NCBI GenBank assembly: GCA_937983105.1
Contig: CALKAM010000004.1
Location: 1 to 64,000 of the forward strand
Origin: Planifilum sp021793745
GTDB lineage: Bacteria; Bacillota; Bacilli; Thermoactinomycetales; DSM-44946
Length of the DNA stretch: 64,000 nucleotides
Direction of reading: 5' to 3'
Shown here: piece after piece, positions 33,643-43,332 of the stretch
Layout: each line of letters starts with the position of its first letter
How positions within the stretch are numbered: the stretch's first letter is position 1
Made by a program: the position numbers and the translations under genes
Notes under the pieces: model-generated
The model's database searches: none
The model's input: only the letters and a program-made list of their open reading frames with translations
What the model was told of the DNA's origin: nothing

Positions 33643-35034
33643 ATGCAGGAGACTTGTCACTGGATTCAAAAACGGGTGGGGGGAGAGTGGCTCGGATCCG
33701 TTGCCGACCGCCATCTGCTGGTGGACGGCGTTTCCACCGATACGCGGATGCCGATGACCAACCGACTGTTCGTTCCCCTCGTCGGGACCCGTTTCGATGG
33801 ACACGATTTTTTGGAGGAGGCGGTAAAACAGGGGGCGGCGGCCGCGCTCTGGCAAAGGGATCATCCGCACCCCGCATCTCCCCCCATTCCCCTCATCCTG
33901 GTGGACGACACCTTGACGGCCCTTCAGGAGCTGGCCGCGGCGGTCCGCCGAGAGTGGGAAATCCCGGTGATCGGTGTCACTGGAAGCAACGGGAAAACGA
34001 CGACCAAGGAATTGATCGCTGCCGTCTTGTCTTCCCGGTATCGGGTACATAAGACCGAAGGGAACCTGAACAATCACATCGGGTTGCCCCTGACCCTTCT
34101 GTCTGCACCTCCGGATGCGGAAGCGGCCGTGGTGGAGATGGGAATGAACCATCGGGGGGAGATCGCGCGCCTTTCCCAGCTGGCCGCCCCCGACATCGGG
34201 GTGATTACCAACGTCGGCGAGGCCCACCTGGAATTTCTGGGAAGCCGGGAGGGAATCGCCGAAGCCAAGTTGGAGATCCGGGAAGGGTTGTCGGCGAAAG
34301 GAACGCTAATCATTCACGGGGATGAGCCCCTTCTCACGGAGCGAATCCCTTCGGATGCCCGGAAGGTGATCCGCATCGGCTGGGGGAAAGCGAACGACGA
34401 CTTTCCCCGGGATCTCACCCTCTCCGAGACAGGGATATCCTTTCGCTCGGCGGCGTATGGAACCCGCTTTGAGGTATCCCTTCCCGGCCGGCACAACGCC
34501 CTCAATGCCTTGATGGCGGCGGCCGTCGGCCGCGCTCTCGGCCTTTCGGAGGAGGCGATTGCCGAAGGGCTGCGTCGCGTCCGCCCCGCAGGGATGCGAT
34601 TGGAGACGGTCGTCGCGGAAAATGGGATGCGCATCCTTAACGATGCCTACAATGCCAGCCCCGCTTCAGTCCGTGCCGCCATTGACTGGCTGGTGGATCT
34701 GGAGCCGGATAAGAAAAAGTGGGTATTGCTCGGAGACATGGCGGAATTGGGCGCGGAGGAAGAACGCTATCACCGGGAGATCGGCCGATACGCCGTTGAA
34801 AAAGGGGTTCGTCGGGTATATACTTTCGGCGACCGGGGACGCTGGATTGCCGAAGGAGCGCAGGAGACCGGGAAAGAGGTCCGGGTGGAACACTTCTCTT
34901 CCCTGGAGGATGCCGCGAAAGCGTTGAGGGAGCAGGGAAATGAAGAGGTTATGCTCCTCGTAAAGGCTTCCCGGATGATCCGCCTGGAGCGGGTTGTACA
35001 GGATTTAACGAAAAGGGAGTCGTCAGGGTCATGA
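33643..35034 (+). CDS. murF: UDP-MurNAc-pentapeptide synthetase
   Basis: A 463-residue Mur ligase that adds D-Ala-D-Ala. ATP loop GVTGSNGKTTTKELIAAVL; EGNLNNHIGLPLTLL and EMGMNHRGEIARLSQ are MurF signatures; NDAYNASPASVRAAID starts the C-terminal domain. Its stop overlaps the mraY start. GGGGAGG precedes the ATG. Confidence 0.95.
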   Translation: MQETCHWIQKRVGGEWLGSVADRHLLVDGVSTDTRMPMTNRLFVPLVGTRFDGHDFLEEAVKQGAAAALWQRDHPHPASPPIPLILVDDTLTALQELAAAVRREWEIPVIGVTGSNGKTTTKELIAAVLSSRYRVHKTEGNLNNHIGLPLTLLSAPPDAEAAVVEMGMNHRGEIARLSQLAAPDIGVITNVGEAHLEFLGSREGIAEAKLEIREGLSAKGTLIIHGDEPLLTERIPSDARKVIRIGWGKANDDFPRDLTLSETGISFRSAAYGTRFEVSLPGRHNALNALMAAAVGRALGLSEEAIAEGLRRVRPAGMRLETVVAENGMRILNDAYNASPASVRAAIDWLVDLEPDKKKWVLLGDMAELGAEEERYHREIGRYAVEKGVRRVYTFGDRGRWIAEGAQETGKEVRVEHFSSLEDAAKALREQGNEEVMLLVKASRMIRLERVVQDLTKRESSGS

Positions 35035-36038
35035 TGGATATCCGGATTATTCTCATCACAATATTGGTGGCGTTTTTCATCGGTGTCTTTTTGGGACCGA
35101 TGCTGATTCCCATCCTGAAAAGGCTCAAATTTGGTCAAAGCATTCGAGAAGAAGGACCGAAGGCACACATGAAAAAGGCGGGGACCCCAACGATGGGCGG
35201 CACCATCATCCTGACGTCCATCGTCTTGACGGCGCTCCCCTTCACCAACTGGATCGAGCTTGAAATGGTGAACGCCGACCTGTTCTTTCTTCTCTTTGCC
35301 ACCTTGGGTTATGGGATCATCGGTTTTCTGGATGACTACATCAAAGTGGTGATGAAGCGGAACCTGGGACTGACTGCCCGGCAAAAGCTGCTGGGACAGT
35401 TGTTTATCGGGATCATTCTCTTTTATGTCCTGTTGAGGGTCCGGGTGATCGAAGGGGATTGGAACGCCATCTCCACGGTGCACATTCCCGGGACCGATTT
35501 GGAATTGTGGCTCAACTGGTTGTACCTGCCTCTCTTGATGCTGATGATGATCGGCTCTTCCAATGCGGTCAACTTGACCGACGGCCTGGACGGTCTGTTG
35601 GCGGGAACGGCCGCCATCGCTTATGGGGCCTACGCCATCATCGGGTTGGTGCAGAGCAATTATACGGTAGCCATCTTTTCCGCTGCGGTGGTGGGGGCGC
35701 TGCTCGGATTTCTCGTGTTCAACGCCCATCCGGCAAAGGTGTTCATGGGGGATACCGGTTCCCTGGCCCTGGGAGGCGGTTTGGCCGCTTTGGCCATCAT
35801 CACCAAGACGGAGCTGTTGCTTCTGGTGATCGGTGGCGTGTTCGTTCTCGAAGCGCTTTCGGTGATGATTCAGGTAACCTCCTTTAAGCTCCGGGGCAAA
35901 CGGGTGTTTCGCATGAGCCCGCTTCACCACCACTTTGAGCTGGGCGGTTGGTCCGAGTGGCGCGTCGTCACGACGTTCTGGTTCGTCGGATTCCTCTTCG
36001 CCGGACTGGGCATTTATCTGGAGGTGTTCCTCCAATGA
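35031..36038 (+). CDS. mraY: Phospho-MurNAc-pentapeptide transferase
   Basis: A 335-residue, ten-helix membrane enzyme that makes lipid I from UDP-MurNAc-pentapeptide and undecaprenyl phosphate. GPKAHMKKAGTPTMGG, FLDDYIKV (the Asp pair), NAVNLTDGLDGL and FMGDTGSLALGG are the catalytic blocks; MSPLHHHFEL is near the C-terminus. Overlaps murF by 4 bp and murD by 4 bp, so the three are translationally linked. Confidence 0.95.
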   Translation: MMDIRIILITILVAFFIGVFLGPMLIPILKRLKFGQSIREEGPKAHMKKAGTPTMGGTIILTSIVLTALPFTNWIELEMVNADLFFLLFATLGYGIIGFLDDYIKVVMKRNLGLTARQKLLGQLFIGIILFYVLLRVRVIEGDWNAISTVHIPGTDLELWLNWLYLPLLMLMMIGSSNAVNLTDGLDGLLAGTAAIAYGAYAIIGLVQSNYTVAIFSAAVVGALLGFLVFNAHPAKVFMGDTGSLALGGGLAALAIITKTELLLLVIGGVFVLEALSVMIQVTSFKLRGKRVFRMSPLHHHFELGGWSEWRVVTTFWFVGFLFAGLGIYLEVFLQ

Positions 36039-37417
36039 GTTCCCCGGTTCGGTGGGACGGTCGTTCCGTCGTCGTCCTCGGAATGGCCAAAAGCGGGATC
36101 GCGGCGGCGAAATTGCTCCATTTCCTCGGAGCCAGGGTGACGGTCAATGACCGGAAGCCGCGGTCGGAATATCTGGAAGAGGCGGAGGAATTGGAGCGGA
36201 TGGGCATCCGGGTGATACTCGGGGGCCATCCGCCAAACCTTTTGGAGGGGGATGTGGATCTCCTCGTCAAAAACCCGGGGATTCCCTACCGGGTTCCTCC
36301 CGTCAAGGAGGCATTTCGTCGGGGAATCCCCGTCGTGACCGAGGTGGAGATCGCCGGGCAGATGCTGTCGTCGCCCATCGCAGGCATCACCGGCTCCAAC
36401 GGGAAGACGACCACCACCTCGCTGGTGGGCCATATGCTGGACACCGGCGGGATCAAAAGTCGGGTGGCGGGCAATATCGGACGCGCCTTGTGCGAGCTGG
36501 TCGGTGAAGCGAAGCCGGAGGAATGGCTGGTGGTGGAGCTGAGCAGCTTTCAGTTGAAGGGAACCGAAACGTTCCGTCCCCGGGTCGCCGCCCTCCTCAA
36601 CATCGTCCCCGCCCACCTGGATTACCACGAGACGATGGACGATTACATCGACGCCAAGATGCGCTTGTTTCAAAACCAGACGGCGGCCGACGTGGCTGTC
36701 CTCAACCGGGATTGTCCCGCCGTCCGGGAGGCGCCCTCCCGGCTGAAGTCCGAGGTTTGGTGGTTCAGCCGGCGGTCGGAGGTGTCCCGCGGATCCTTCG
36801 TCAAGGATGGGTGGATGATTCTGCGCACGCCCGAGGGAGAGGAATGGAGCCTTCTGTCGGTGGATGAGCTCCCCCTCCCGGGGGTGCACAATCTGGAAAA
36901 CGCCCTCGCCGCCGCGACGATCGCTTCCGCCTGCGGATGTCCGGAGGAGGGGATCCGGGAAGGGCTTCGAACCTTTCAAGGAGTTCCCCATCGGTTGGAG
37001 TATGTCGGAACCGTCGACGGGGTTCGCTATATCAACGATTCCAAGGCGACAAACGCCCAGGCGGCCCTTCGCGCCCTGGAATCCTTTTCGGAACCGGTCG
37101 TGTGGATCGCCGGCGGGCTGGACCGGGGGGATGACTTTGCCGAATTGGTTCCCCATCTGGCCCGGCGCGTCAAAGGAATGATCGCCTATGGGGAGTCGGG
37201 GCCGCGCCTGTTGAAACGGGCGGAGGAGGCGGGGGTCCCCCGCCGCCAGGCGGTGTCCGATGTGGATGAGGCGGTGGAACAGGCCCGGCGCATGGCCGAG
37301 GAGGGGGATGTGGTGCTGTTGTCCCCCGCATGTGCCAGTTGGGATCTTTACACCTCTTTTGAGGAACGGGGCGACATTTTTAAACGGGCGGTGCATAGGT
37401 TGGTAAAGAAAGCTTGA
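36035..37417 (+). CDS. murD: UDP-MurNAc-L-Ala D-Glu ligase
   Basis: A 460-residue Mur ligase that adds D-glutamate. N-domain VVVLGMAKSGIAAAKLL, ATP loop GITGSNGKTTTTSLVGHML, ELSSFQLKGT and HLDYHETMDDYIDAK follow, with NDSKATNAQAALRAL and LLSPACASWDLY in the C-domain. The ATG at 36035 overlaps the mraY stop. Confidence 0.95.
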   Translation: MSSPVRWDGRSVVVLGMAKSGIAAAKLLHFLGARVTVNDRKPRSEYLEEAEELERMGIRVILGGHPPNLLEGDVDLLVKNPGIPYRVPPVKEAFRRGIPVVTEVEIAGQMLSSPIAGITGSNGKTTTTSLVGHMLDTGGIKSRVAGNIGRALCELVGEAKPEEWLVVELSSFQLKGTETFRPRVAALLNIVPAHLDYHETMDDYIDAKMRLFQNQTAADVAVLNRDCPAVREAPSRLKSEVWWFSRRSEVSRGSFVKDGWMILRTPEGEEWSLLSVDELPLPGVHNLENALAAATIASACGCPEEGIREGLRTFQGVPHRLEYVGTVDGVRYINDSKATNAQAALRALESFSEPVVWIAGGLDRGDDFAELVPHLARRVKGMIAYGESGPRLLKRAEEAGVPRRQAVSDVDEAVEQARRMAEEGDVVLLSPACASWDLYTSFEERGDIFKRAVHRLVKKA

Positions 37418-37445
37418 CCAACCCGTTCCAAGAGGTGAAACGTCC

Positions 37446-38543
37446 ATGTTCAAAGATCGGACGTCTCCGGACTTTGTGATCGTTATCGCGATCCTGCTAT
37501 TGTTGACGATCGGGGTGATCATGGTATACAGCGCCAGCGCCGCCTACGCCCATCACACGTACGGGGACAGCCTGTATTACGCCAAGAGACAGCTTCTGTT
37601 TGCGGCTGTGGGCGTTTTTCTGATGTTCCTCACCGCCCAGGCGGATCCGAAGCTGTTTGTTCGGTGGGCCAAGCCGGGGCTTCTCCTCTGTTTTCTCCTG
37701 TTGGTGGTGGTGCTGATTCCGGGAGTCGGGATCCTGCGCAACGGTGCGCGCAGCTGGTTGGGAATCGGCGCCTTCAGCATCCAGCCGTCGGAATTTACCA
37801 AGCTGGGCATGATCGCCTTTCTGGCCCGGTATCTTTCGGAAAATGTTTCCCGCCTCCATTCCTTTGTCCGCGGTTTGTTGCCGCCCCTTTCCATCCTGGG
37901 TGCTGCATTCGGCTTGATCATGCTGCAGCCGGATCTGGGGACCGGTGCGGTGCTCGTGGGAACGGGCGTTGTCGTCATCTTTTGTGCCGGCGCCCGGGTC
38001 AAGCATCTCATCGGACTGGCGATGGTGGGGTTGATCGGGTTTGTGGGGCTGGTGTTGGCCGCCCCGTACCGGATCCAGCGGATCGTCGCTTTTCTCAATC
38101 CGTGGCAGGACCCCCTGGGGGCGGGTTATCAGGTGATTCAATCCCTGTATGCGGTCGGTCCCGGAGGGCTTTTCGGCCTCGGGTTGGGCATGAGTCGACA
38201 GAAGCACCTCTATTTGCCGGAGCCCCATACGGATTTTATCTTTTCCATTTTGGCCGAGGAATTGGGTTTTTTAGGTGCTGGCACCGTGATTCTCTTGTTC
38301 GCCGTATTGGTTTGGAGGGGGCTGCGGGTGGCCATCGCCGCGCCGGATCGCTTCAGTGCCCTGTTGGCCCTCGGGGTGTCGGCGATGATCGCCATCCAGG
38401 CCATCATCAATATCGGAGTGGTGACCGGAGCGTTTCCCATCACGGGAATCACCCTCCCTTTCCTCAGCTATGGGGGTTCTTCTCTCATTTTGACACTGAC
38501 AGGGGTCGGCATTTTGCTCAACATCTCCCGAATGGTCCGCTAG
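37446..38543 (+). CDS. spoVE: SEDS-family lipid II polymerase SpoVE/FtsW type
   Basis: A 365-residue protein with ten membrane helices of the SEDS family, glycan polymerases paired with class B penicillin-binding proteins. GARSWLGIGAFSIQPSEF, MLQPDLGTG and PEPHTDFIFSILAEELGF are the diagnostic loops. Position between murD and murG is that of SpoVE, the cortex-specific partner of SpoVD; a vegetative FtsW role cannot be excluded. A weak sigma-E-like element (CATAGGTT near 37395) lies at the end of murD. Confidence 0.85.
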   Translation: MFKDRTSPDFVIVIAILLLLTIGVIMVYSASAAYAHHTYGDSLYYAKRQLLFAAVGVFLMFLTAQADPKLFVRWAKPGLLLCFLLLVVVLIPGVGILRNGARSWLGIGAFSIQPSEFTKLGMIAFLARYLSENVSRLHSFVRGLLPPLSILGAAFGLIMLQPDLGTGAVLVGTGVVVIFCAGARVKHLIGLAMVGLIGFVGLVLAAPYRIQRIVAFLNPWQDPLGAGYQVIQSLYAVGPGGLFGLGLGMSRQKHLYLPEPHTDFIFSILAEELGFLGAGTVILLFAVLVWRGLRVAIAAPDRFSALLALGVSAMIAIQAIINIGVVTGAFPITGITLPFLSYGGSSLILTLTGVGILLNISRMVR

Positions 38544-38652
38544 GAGAGACGGACGCTACCTTTGACAAGGGAATTTCGAGGCCCCCCTTTCTGCTGTCAC
38601 AGAGAGAAGACGGCCGAAGCCCCTTCGAGATTAAGAAATGTGGGGGATCAGC

Positions 38653-39756
38653 ATGAAGAGAATTTTGCTTTCCGGCGGAGGAACGGGTGGACATATCTAT
38701 CCCGCGCTGGCGATTGCCAACGCCGTTCGCAGACGGTATCCCCATGTGCAGATCGCCTATATCGGAACGGAAAACGGGTTAGAGGCCCGGATCGTTCCCC
38801 GGTCGGAGGATATCACCTTCTATACCGTGAAGATTCAGGGTTTCAAGCGGAGCCTGTCTCTGGACAACCTGCGCACGATTGCCAAATTTGTCCGGGCTGT
38901 CCAACGATCCAAGGAATTTCTTAAAGAGTTCCGCCCGGATGTGGTCGTCGGGACCGGAGGATATGTCAGCGGTCCGGCGGTATTTGCCGCCCACCGTCTG
39001 GACATTCCCACCCTGATTCACGAGCAAAACGTGGTGCCGGGGCTGACCACGCGCTTTTTGACCCGATATGCTGACGTTACGGCTGTGAGCTTCTCCAGTT
39101 CTGAAGGTTACCTGGAAAATGCGAACCGCCTGGTACATACGGGAAATCCTCGGGCAACCGAAGTGATTCACGGTGATGCCGAACAGGGGAGGAAATCCCT
39201 GGAGTTGGACGATTCCGACAAGCCGTTGGTTCTCTTTGTCGGCGGGAGCCGGGGTGCCCGTCCGATCAACGAAGCGGTGATGGAAATGGTTCCCCGAATG
39301 GCAGAATTGCCGGATGTTTGCTTCGTGTATGTCACCGGGGAGATCCATTACGAAGAGATCAAACGCGATTTGGATGGACGAGCCCCGGGGAACCTCCGGA
39401 TCGTGCCGTTTGTATACAACATGCCGGATGTACTGGCAGCGACTTCGCTGGTGGTGGGCCGGGCCGGCGCTTCCACCCTGGCGGAATTGACCGCCCTCGG
39501 CATTCCCTCCATCCTGATTCCCTCACCCTATGTCACCAACAACCACCAGGAGGCGAACGCCCGCTGGCTGGAAGAACAGGGGGCGGCGCGAGTGATTCTG
39601 GAGAGGGAGTGTACGGCGGAAAATCTGTGGAGGGAAATTCTGGAGATCATGAAGGACCCGGTGAAACGTCGGTCCATGGGGGAGAAGGCCAAAATTCTCG
39701 GCCGGCCGAAGGCAGCGGAGGTGTTGGTGGATGAGCTGGAGAGGATTTGTCGCTAA
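38653..39756 (+). CDS. murG: UDP-GlcNAc:lipid I transferase
   Basis: A 367-residue GT-B glycosyltransferase that converts lipid I to lipid II on the inner face of the membrane. SGGGTGGHIYPALAIA is the N-terminal glycine-rich loop; VVGTGGYVSGPAV and LIHEQNVVPGLTTR follow; the UDP-GlcNAc site is in GGSRGARPINEAV and GRAGASTLAEL. ATG 38653 follows GGGGGAT. Confidence 0.95.
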   Translation: MKRILLSGGGTGGHIYPALAIANAVRRRYPHVQIAYIGTENGLEARIVPRSEDITFYTVKIQGFKRSLSLDNLRTIAKFVRAVQRSKEFLKEFRPDVVVGTGGYVSGPAVFAAHRLDIPTLIHEQNVVPGLTTRFLTRYADVTAVSFSSSEGYLENANRLVHTGNPRATEVIHGDAEQGRKSLELDDSDKPLVLFVGGSRGARPINEAVMEMVPRMAELPDVCFVYVTGEIHYEEIKRDLDGRAPGNLRIVPFVYNMPDVLAATSLVVGRAGASTLAELTALGIPSILIPSPYVTNNHQEANARWLEEQGAARVILERECTAENLWREILEIMKDPVKRRSMGEKAKILGRPKAAEVLVDELERICR

Positions 39757-39878
39757 GGGCAAAATTGGACGCAATCCCATTGGGCTTTCGTCACAAAAAG
39801 CGATGTCGGGCATAAAATATCGTAAACCGCGCTCGATTCAATGGATCCCGCAGGGGGAACGTGAAGGGGGGATCGCCG

Positions 39879-40805
39879 GTGAAACCGATCGTCCGAGAAG
39901 AATTGGTCGAAGCAGGAGTGAAGGATGTTCGTATCAATGAACCCATGTCCAATCATACCACCTGGAGAGTAGGAGGACCGGCCGATCTCTTCATCTATCC
40001 CCGCAGTAAAAGCGAACTGGAACGGGCGATGCGCATCGTCCATAGACACGGCTTGCCGTGGCGGGTGATCGGACGCGGTTCCAACTTGTTGGTCCGGGAC
40101 GGTGGAATCCGCGGTGTCGTGTTCAAGATCGGGGATGGACTGGACTTCCTCACGATCGATGGCACTTCTGTGGTCGCAGGCGGGGGATGTTCGCTGATCA
40201 AGCTGTCGCGTCAGACGGCGAAACAAGGCTTAACGGGTCTGGAATTTGCCGAAGGCATTCCCGGCACGGTGGGTGGCGCCGTTTATATGAACGCCGGTGC
40301 CCACGGCTCCGAAACCTCCCGGGTTTTGACTTCGGCGGAAGTGCTCCTGGAGTCGGGGGAACGGGTTGTTCTCAGTAACGAGGAGTTGGAGTTCCGCTAT
40401 CGAACTTCCGTGTTGCAGGGAAAAATGCGGGGTATCGTGACAGAAGCATCCTTCCAACTGGTCTATGGAGATCCGCAAAAGATCGCCTCTGAGATGGCCC
40501 GTTACAGGGACCGGCGCAAGCAGACGCAACCCCTCCAATATCCCTGTGCGGGAAGCGTCTTTCGCAATCCTCCGGGCGATCATGCCGGTCGGCTGATCGA
40601 GGCATCGGGATTAAAGGGATATCGAGTGGGAGATGCCGAGGTGTCGACTCAGCATGCCAACTTCATCATCAATCGCGGGCGAGCCACGGCAACGGATGTG
40701 CTGGCGCTGATCGAACACATTGTCCGAACCGTTGAGGAACGATTCGGTGTGAGGTTAAAGACGGAAGTGCAGGTGGTAGGCGAGCTCGAGGCTCCCCATT
40801 CCTAA
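39879..40805 (+). CDS. murB: UDP-N-acetylenolpyruvoylglucosamine reductase
   Basis: A 308-residue FAD enzyme, second step of UDP-MurNAc synthesis. NHTTWRVGGPADLF starts the FAD domain; GRGSNLLVRDGGIRGVV binds flavin; AGSVFRNPPGDHAGRLIE contains the catalytic Ser (type II MurB, lacking the extra loop); STQHANFIINRG is C-terminal. GTG 39879 is set by GAAGGGGGG. In the 122-bp gap before it, CATAAAATA (39810-39818) resembles a mother-cell sigma -10 element. Confidence 0.93.
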   Translation: MKPIVREELVEAGVKDVRINEPMSNHTTWRVGGPADLFIYPRSKSELERAMRIVHRHGLPWRVIGRGSNLLVRDGGIRGVVFKIGDGLDFLTIDGTSVVAGGGCSLIKLSRQTAKQGLTGLEFAEGIPGTVGGAVYMNAGAHGSETSRVLTSAEVLLESGERVVLSNEELEFRYRTSVLQGKMRGIVTEASFQLVYGDPQKIASEMARYRDRRKQTQPLQYPCAGSVFRNPPGDHAGRLIEASGLKGYRVGDAEVSTQHANFIINRGRATATDVLALIEHIVRTVEERFGVRLKTEVQVVGELEAPHS

Positions 40806-41027
40806 ACGCCGGGGAATATCGAAACATTCCTCTCAGGGGTTACCGCCAAATTTCATCGCATTTGCCACGCGACCAAAGCCGGGATGAGGATTGCTGCATG
40901 TTCCTCCATTACACCGAATAGGGTTGTTCTGTCCACCCCCATCAAGGGGGGATCAGCTACGCTTGCCTCGCGATCCTGGGCCTGATGGAGGGGGCTTACG
41001 GCGGCATTTGTAAACGGGGGTGGAACA

Positions 41028-42296
41028 TTGGAACAATTTGTCATCGAAGGTGGAAAACCTCTGTATGGAACGGTTCGCATCCACGGTGCCAAAAACGCGG
41101 CCCTGCCCATCCTGGCTGCCACACTACTGACCGGAGGCATTCATGAGATATACGATGTTCCCCGGTTGAAGGACATCGAAGTGATGGGGCGCATTTTGGG
41201 AGCACTGGGCACCCGCTTTTCCCGGACGGGGGCCCGAATTCAGGTGGATACATCCACGCTGCGAACCGGTCATATTCCCGATGTGCTGATGCGTCAGATG
41301 CGGTCTTCCATCTTTCTGATGGGGCCGCTGCTGTCCCGGCTGGGGGAAGTCAGTGTGACTCGTCCGGGCGGATGTGCGATCGGAAAGCGACCCATTGACC
41401 TCCATCTCTACGGATTGCAAAGCCTGGGGGCGCACATCGAGGAAAAGGACGGACTGATCCGCTGTTCCGCCCGAAATTTGACCGGGGCGACGATCCATTT
41501 TAAAACGCCCAGCGTCGGCGCGACGGAAAACGTGATGTTGGCGGCGGTGAAGGCGGAAGGGTCGACGGTGATTCGCAATGCCGCAAGGGAACCGGAAATT
41601 GTGGATCTCCAATCCTTTTTGAACCGGATGGGGGCCGATGTCCAGGGAGCGGGAACCGATACGATTATTATCCGTGGCGTGGAGGAGCTTCGTCCCGCCT
41701 CCCATGAAATCATTCCGGACCGCATCGTTGCCGGCACGCTGGCGGTGGCCGCGGCGGCGGCGGGGGGCGACGTGACGCTGACCAACACGATCCCCGATCA
41801 TCTCCGCTATACCCTGGATCTGCTGGGAAAAGCGGGGGCGCAGGTGAGTCCGGAAGGGGATGCCATCCGCATCCGATCCGACCGCCGCCTCCGAGCGGTG
41901 GGACGGATCGAAACCCAGCCCTATCCCGGTTTTCCCACCGACATGCAGCCGCAAATGATGGCCCTTCTGAGTCTGGCCGAGGGGACCAGCGTCATTTGCG
42001 AAAACATCTTTGACGCCCGCCTGAAGCATGTCGGCGAATTGGTCCGCATGGGGGCCGATCTGACCGTGGACGGCAAGGCCGTCTGGATCCGCGGGGTTCC
42101 CTTTCTGACCGGCGCGGAGGTGGAAGCCACCGATCTGCGGGCCGGTGCCGCCCTGGTCGTCGCCGGGCTGACCGCCAGGGGAGTCACGCGGGTCGGAGGT
42201 GTGCAACACATCGACCGGGGATATGATGGGTTGGAGGATATGCTCTGTGCATTGGGGGGAAGAATTTATCGAAATCCCCGTTCCAATACTGATTGA
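41028..42296 (+). CDS. murA: UDP-GlcNAc 1-carboxyvinyltransferase
   Basis: A 422-residue enolpyruvyl transferase, first committed step of peptidoglycan synthesis and target of fosfomycin. Active-site C116 is in TRPGGCAIGKRPIDLHL; IHGAKNAALPILAA and YPGFPTDMQPQ are further signatures. TTG 41028 follows GGGGTGG. Its location between murB and divIB differs from B. subtilis, whose murAA is elsewhere. The 222-bp gap in front holds no clear feature. A terminator follows. Confidence 0.95.
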   Translation: MEQFVIEGGKPLYGTVRIHGAKNAALPILAATLLTGGIHEIYDVPRLKDIEVMGRILGALGTRFSRTGARIQVDTSTLRTGHIPDVLMRQMRSSIFLMGPLLSRLGEVSVTRPGGCAIGKRPIDLHLYGLQSLGAHIEEKDGLIRCSARNLTGATIHFKTPSVGATENVMLAAVKAEGSTVIRNAAREPEIVDLQSFLNRMGADVQGAGTDTIIIRGVEELRPASHEIIPDRIVAGTLAVAAAAAGGDVTLTNTIPDHLRYTLDLLGKAGAQVSPEGDAIRIRSDRRLRAVGRIETQPYPGFPTDMQPQMMALLSLAEGTSVICENIFDARLKHVGELVRMGADLTVDGKAVWIRGVPFLTGAEVEATDLRAGAALVVAGLTARGVTRVGGVQHIDRGYDGLEDMLCALGGRIYRNPRSNTD

Positions 42297-42327
42297 ACAG
42301 CGGCACGCCATGTGCAGCTGTTTTTTA
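42296..42327 (+). terminator. Terminator of murA
   Basis: ACAGC and GCTGT with an inner CAC/GTG step form an imperfect hairpin, followed by six T. Confidence 0.6.
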
Positions 42328-42341
42328 TTCCTTCGCCGACC

Positions 42342-42370
42342 TTGACAATTTCCGTTTTTTTGAATTAAGC
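42342..42370 (+). promoter_or_regulatory. Possible divIB promoter
   Basis: A perfect TTGACA (42342-42347) lies right after the murA terminator and 82 bp before the divIB ATG. The -10 is poor: ATTAAG or TTAAGC at 16-17 bp. Confidence 0.35.
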
Positions 42371-42428
42371 TGGGGAAAAGCCGCAGCGTGACCCTTGTGG
42401 CAGATTCGGCGAAGGGGGAGAAGAAGCG

Positions 42429-43166
42429 ATGGACGATCGGGTGCCGCCTTACCGGGAGATCCGGCAAAATCCTCCCCCGTCCCGATGGGCCGCTTCCTTC
42501 ACTCTCCTCTTTTTCACCTCGCTATTCGTCGCCTTCTTTTTGCATTCCCCGCTGGGAAAAGTGGAAACAATCATCATTGAAGGAAATGTTTTGGTGAGTG
42601 AACGGGAAATCCTGGATGGAACCCGCCTGAAAAAGGGGGCTTCTTTTTTTCGATGGGATGCCCGGAAAGCGGAGCGGGTTCTCGAGGAAATGCCTGAAAT
42701 CGACGACGCGACGGTGGACAAGGACTTTCCGGGGACGATCCGGATCCATCTGCGGGAAAGCCGGCTGGTTGCACTCTGGAAACAGGAGGACAAGCTGGTT
42801 CCGGTTCTCGCCAACGGTCAGATATTGACGGATCGCCCTTGGGAGGAGAAGGCTTTTGCCGGACCGGTCCTATCGGATTGGGAACAGGGGTTGGAGGAAG
42901 GGGCGGCATTGGCTCGGGAGTTGGGGCGGTTGCCCCGGGAGAGGTTGGAGGAGATTTCCGAGATTCGTCCCGGAGTGGATCCGGTCTATCGAGACGTGGT
43001 TCGCGTCCATACGCGACAGGGACATGAAGTCCGCTTGAGAATCAAGGGATTTCATAAGAAAATGGAGTTGTACCCCGAATTTCGTCACCATCCCCCGGGC
43101 ACCCTTTACCTCATCGATTCGATCCGCTTTGTGCCGGAGCGCCGGGGAGGAGAGCCGGTCGGGTAA
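42429..43166 (+). CDS. divIB: Cell division protein DivIB/FtsQ
   Basis: A 245-residue bitopic division protein. Cytoplasmic N-terminus (1-22), one helix (about 23-40, FTLLFFTSLFVAFFLH), then a POTRA domain (VETIIIEGNVLVSEREIL) and the FtsQ beta domain (RESRLVALWKQEDKLVPVL). DivIB forms the septal complex with FtsL and DivIC. It is shorter in the cytoplasmic part than many relatives. ATG follows GGGGGAGAAG. Confidence 0.88.
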   Translation: MDDRVPPYREIRQNPPPSRWAASFTLLFFTSLFVAFFLHSPLGKVETIIIEGNVLVSEREILDGTRLKKGASFFRWDARKAERVLEEMPEIDDATVDKDFPGTIRIHLRESRLVALWKQEDKLVPVLANGQILTDRPWEEKAFAGPVLSDWEQGLEEGAALARELGRLPRERLEEISEIRPGVDPVYRDVVRVHTRQGHEVRLRIKGFHKKMELYPEFRHHPPGTLYLIDSIRFVPERRGGEPVG

Positions 43167-43255
43167 ATTTTACCTGTAATCGAACTTTTAAACAAAAAAT
43201 AGGGGGAGAAAGAGGGGAATGCCTCGGCGGTGTTGAATACATGAACCAGCGAAAA

Positions 43256-43296
43256 GTTTCCCTTGTTCCCCCTTTTGGGAAACGCCTCCCCTTTTT
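43256..43296 (+). terminator. Terminator-like hairpin in the ftsA leader
   Basis: GTTTCCC (43256-43262) and GGGAAAC (43277-43283) can pair; GCCTCCCC and five T follow. The G-rich stretch 43201-43219 is complementary to that distal C/T stretch and could form a competing structure. Confidence 0.35.
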
Positions 43297-43332
43297 CCAC
43301 CACCATTTATCGGGCAAGGAGGTGCCCATCAT

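Noticed and set aside
40853..41140. Minus-strand frame opposite the murB-murA gap
   Set aside because: It overlaps the N-terminal part of murA antisense and has no recognisable domain or ribosome site.
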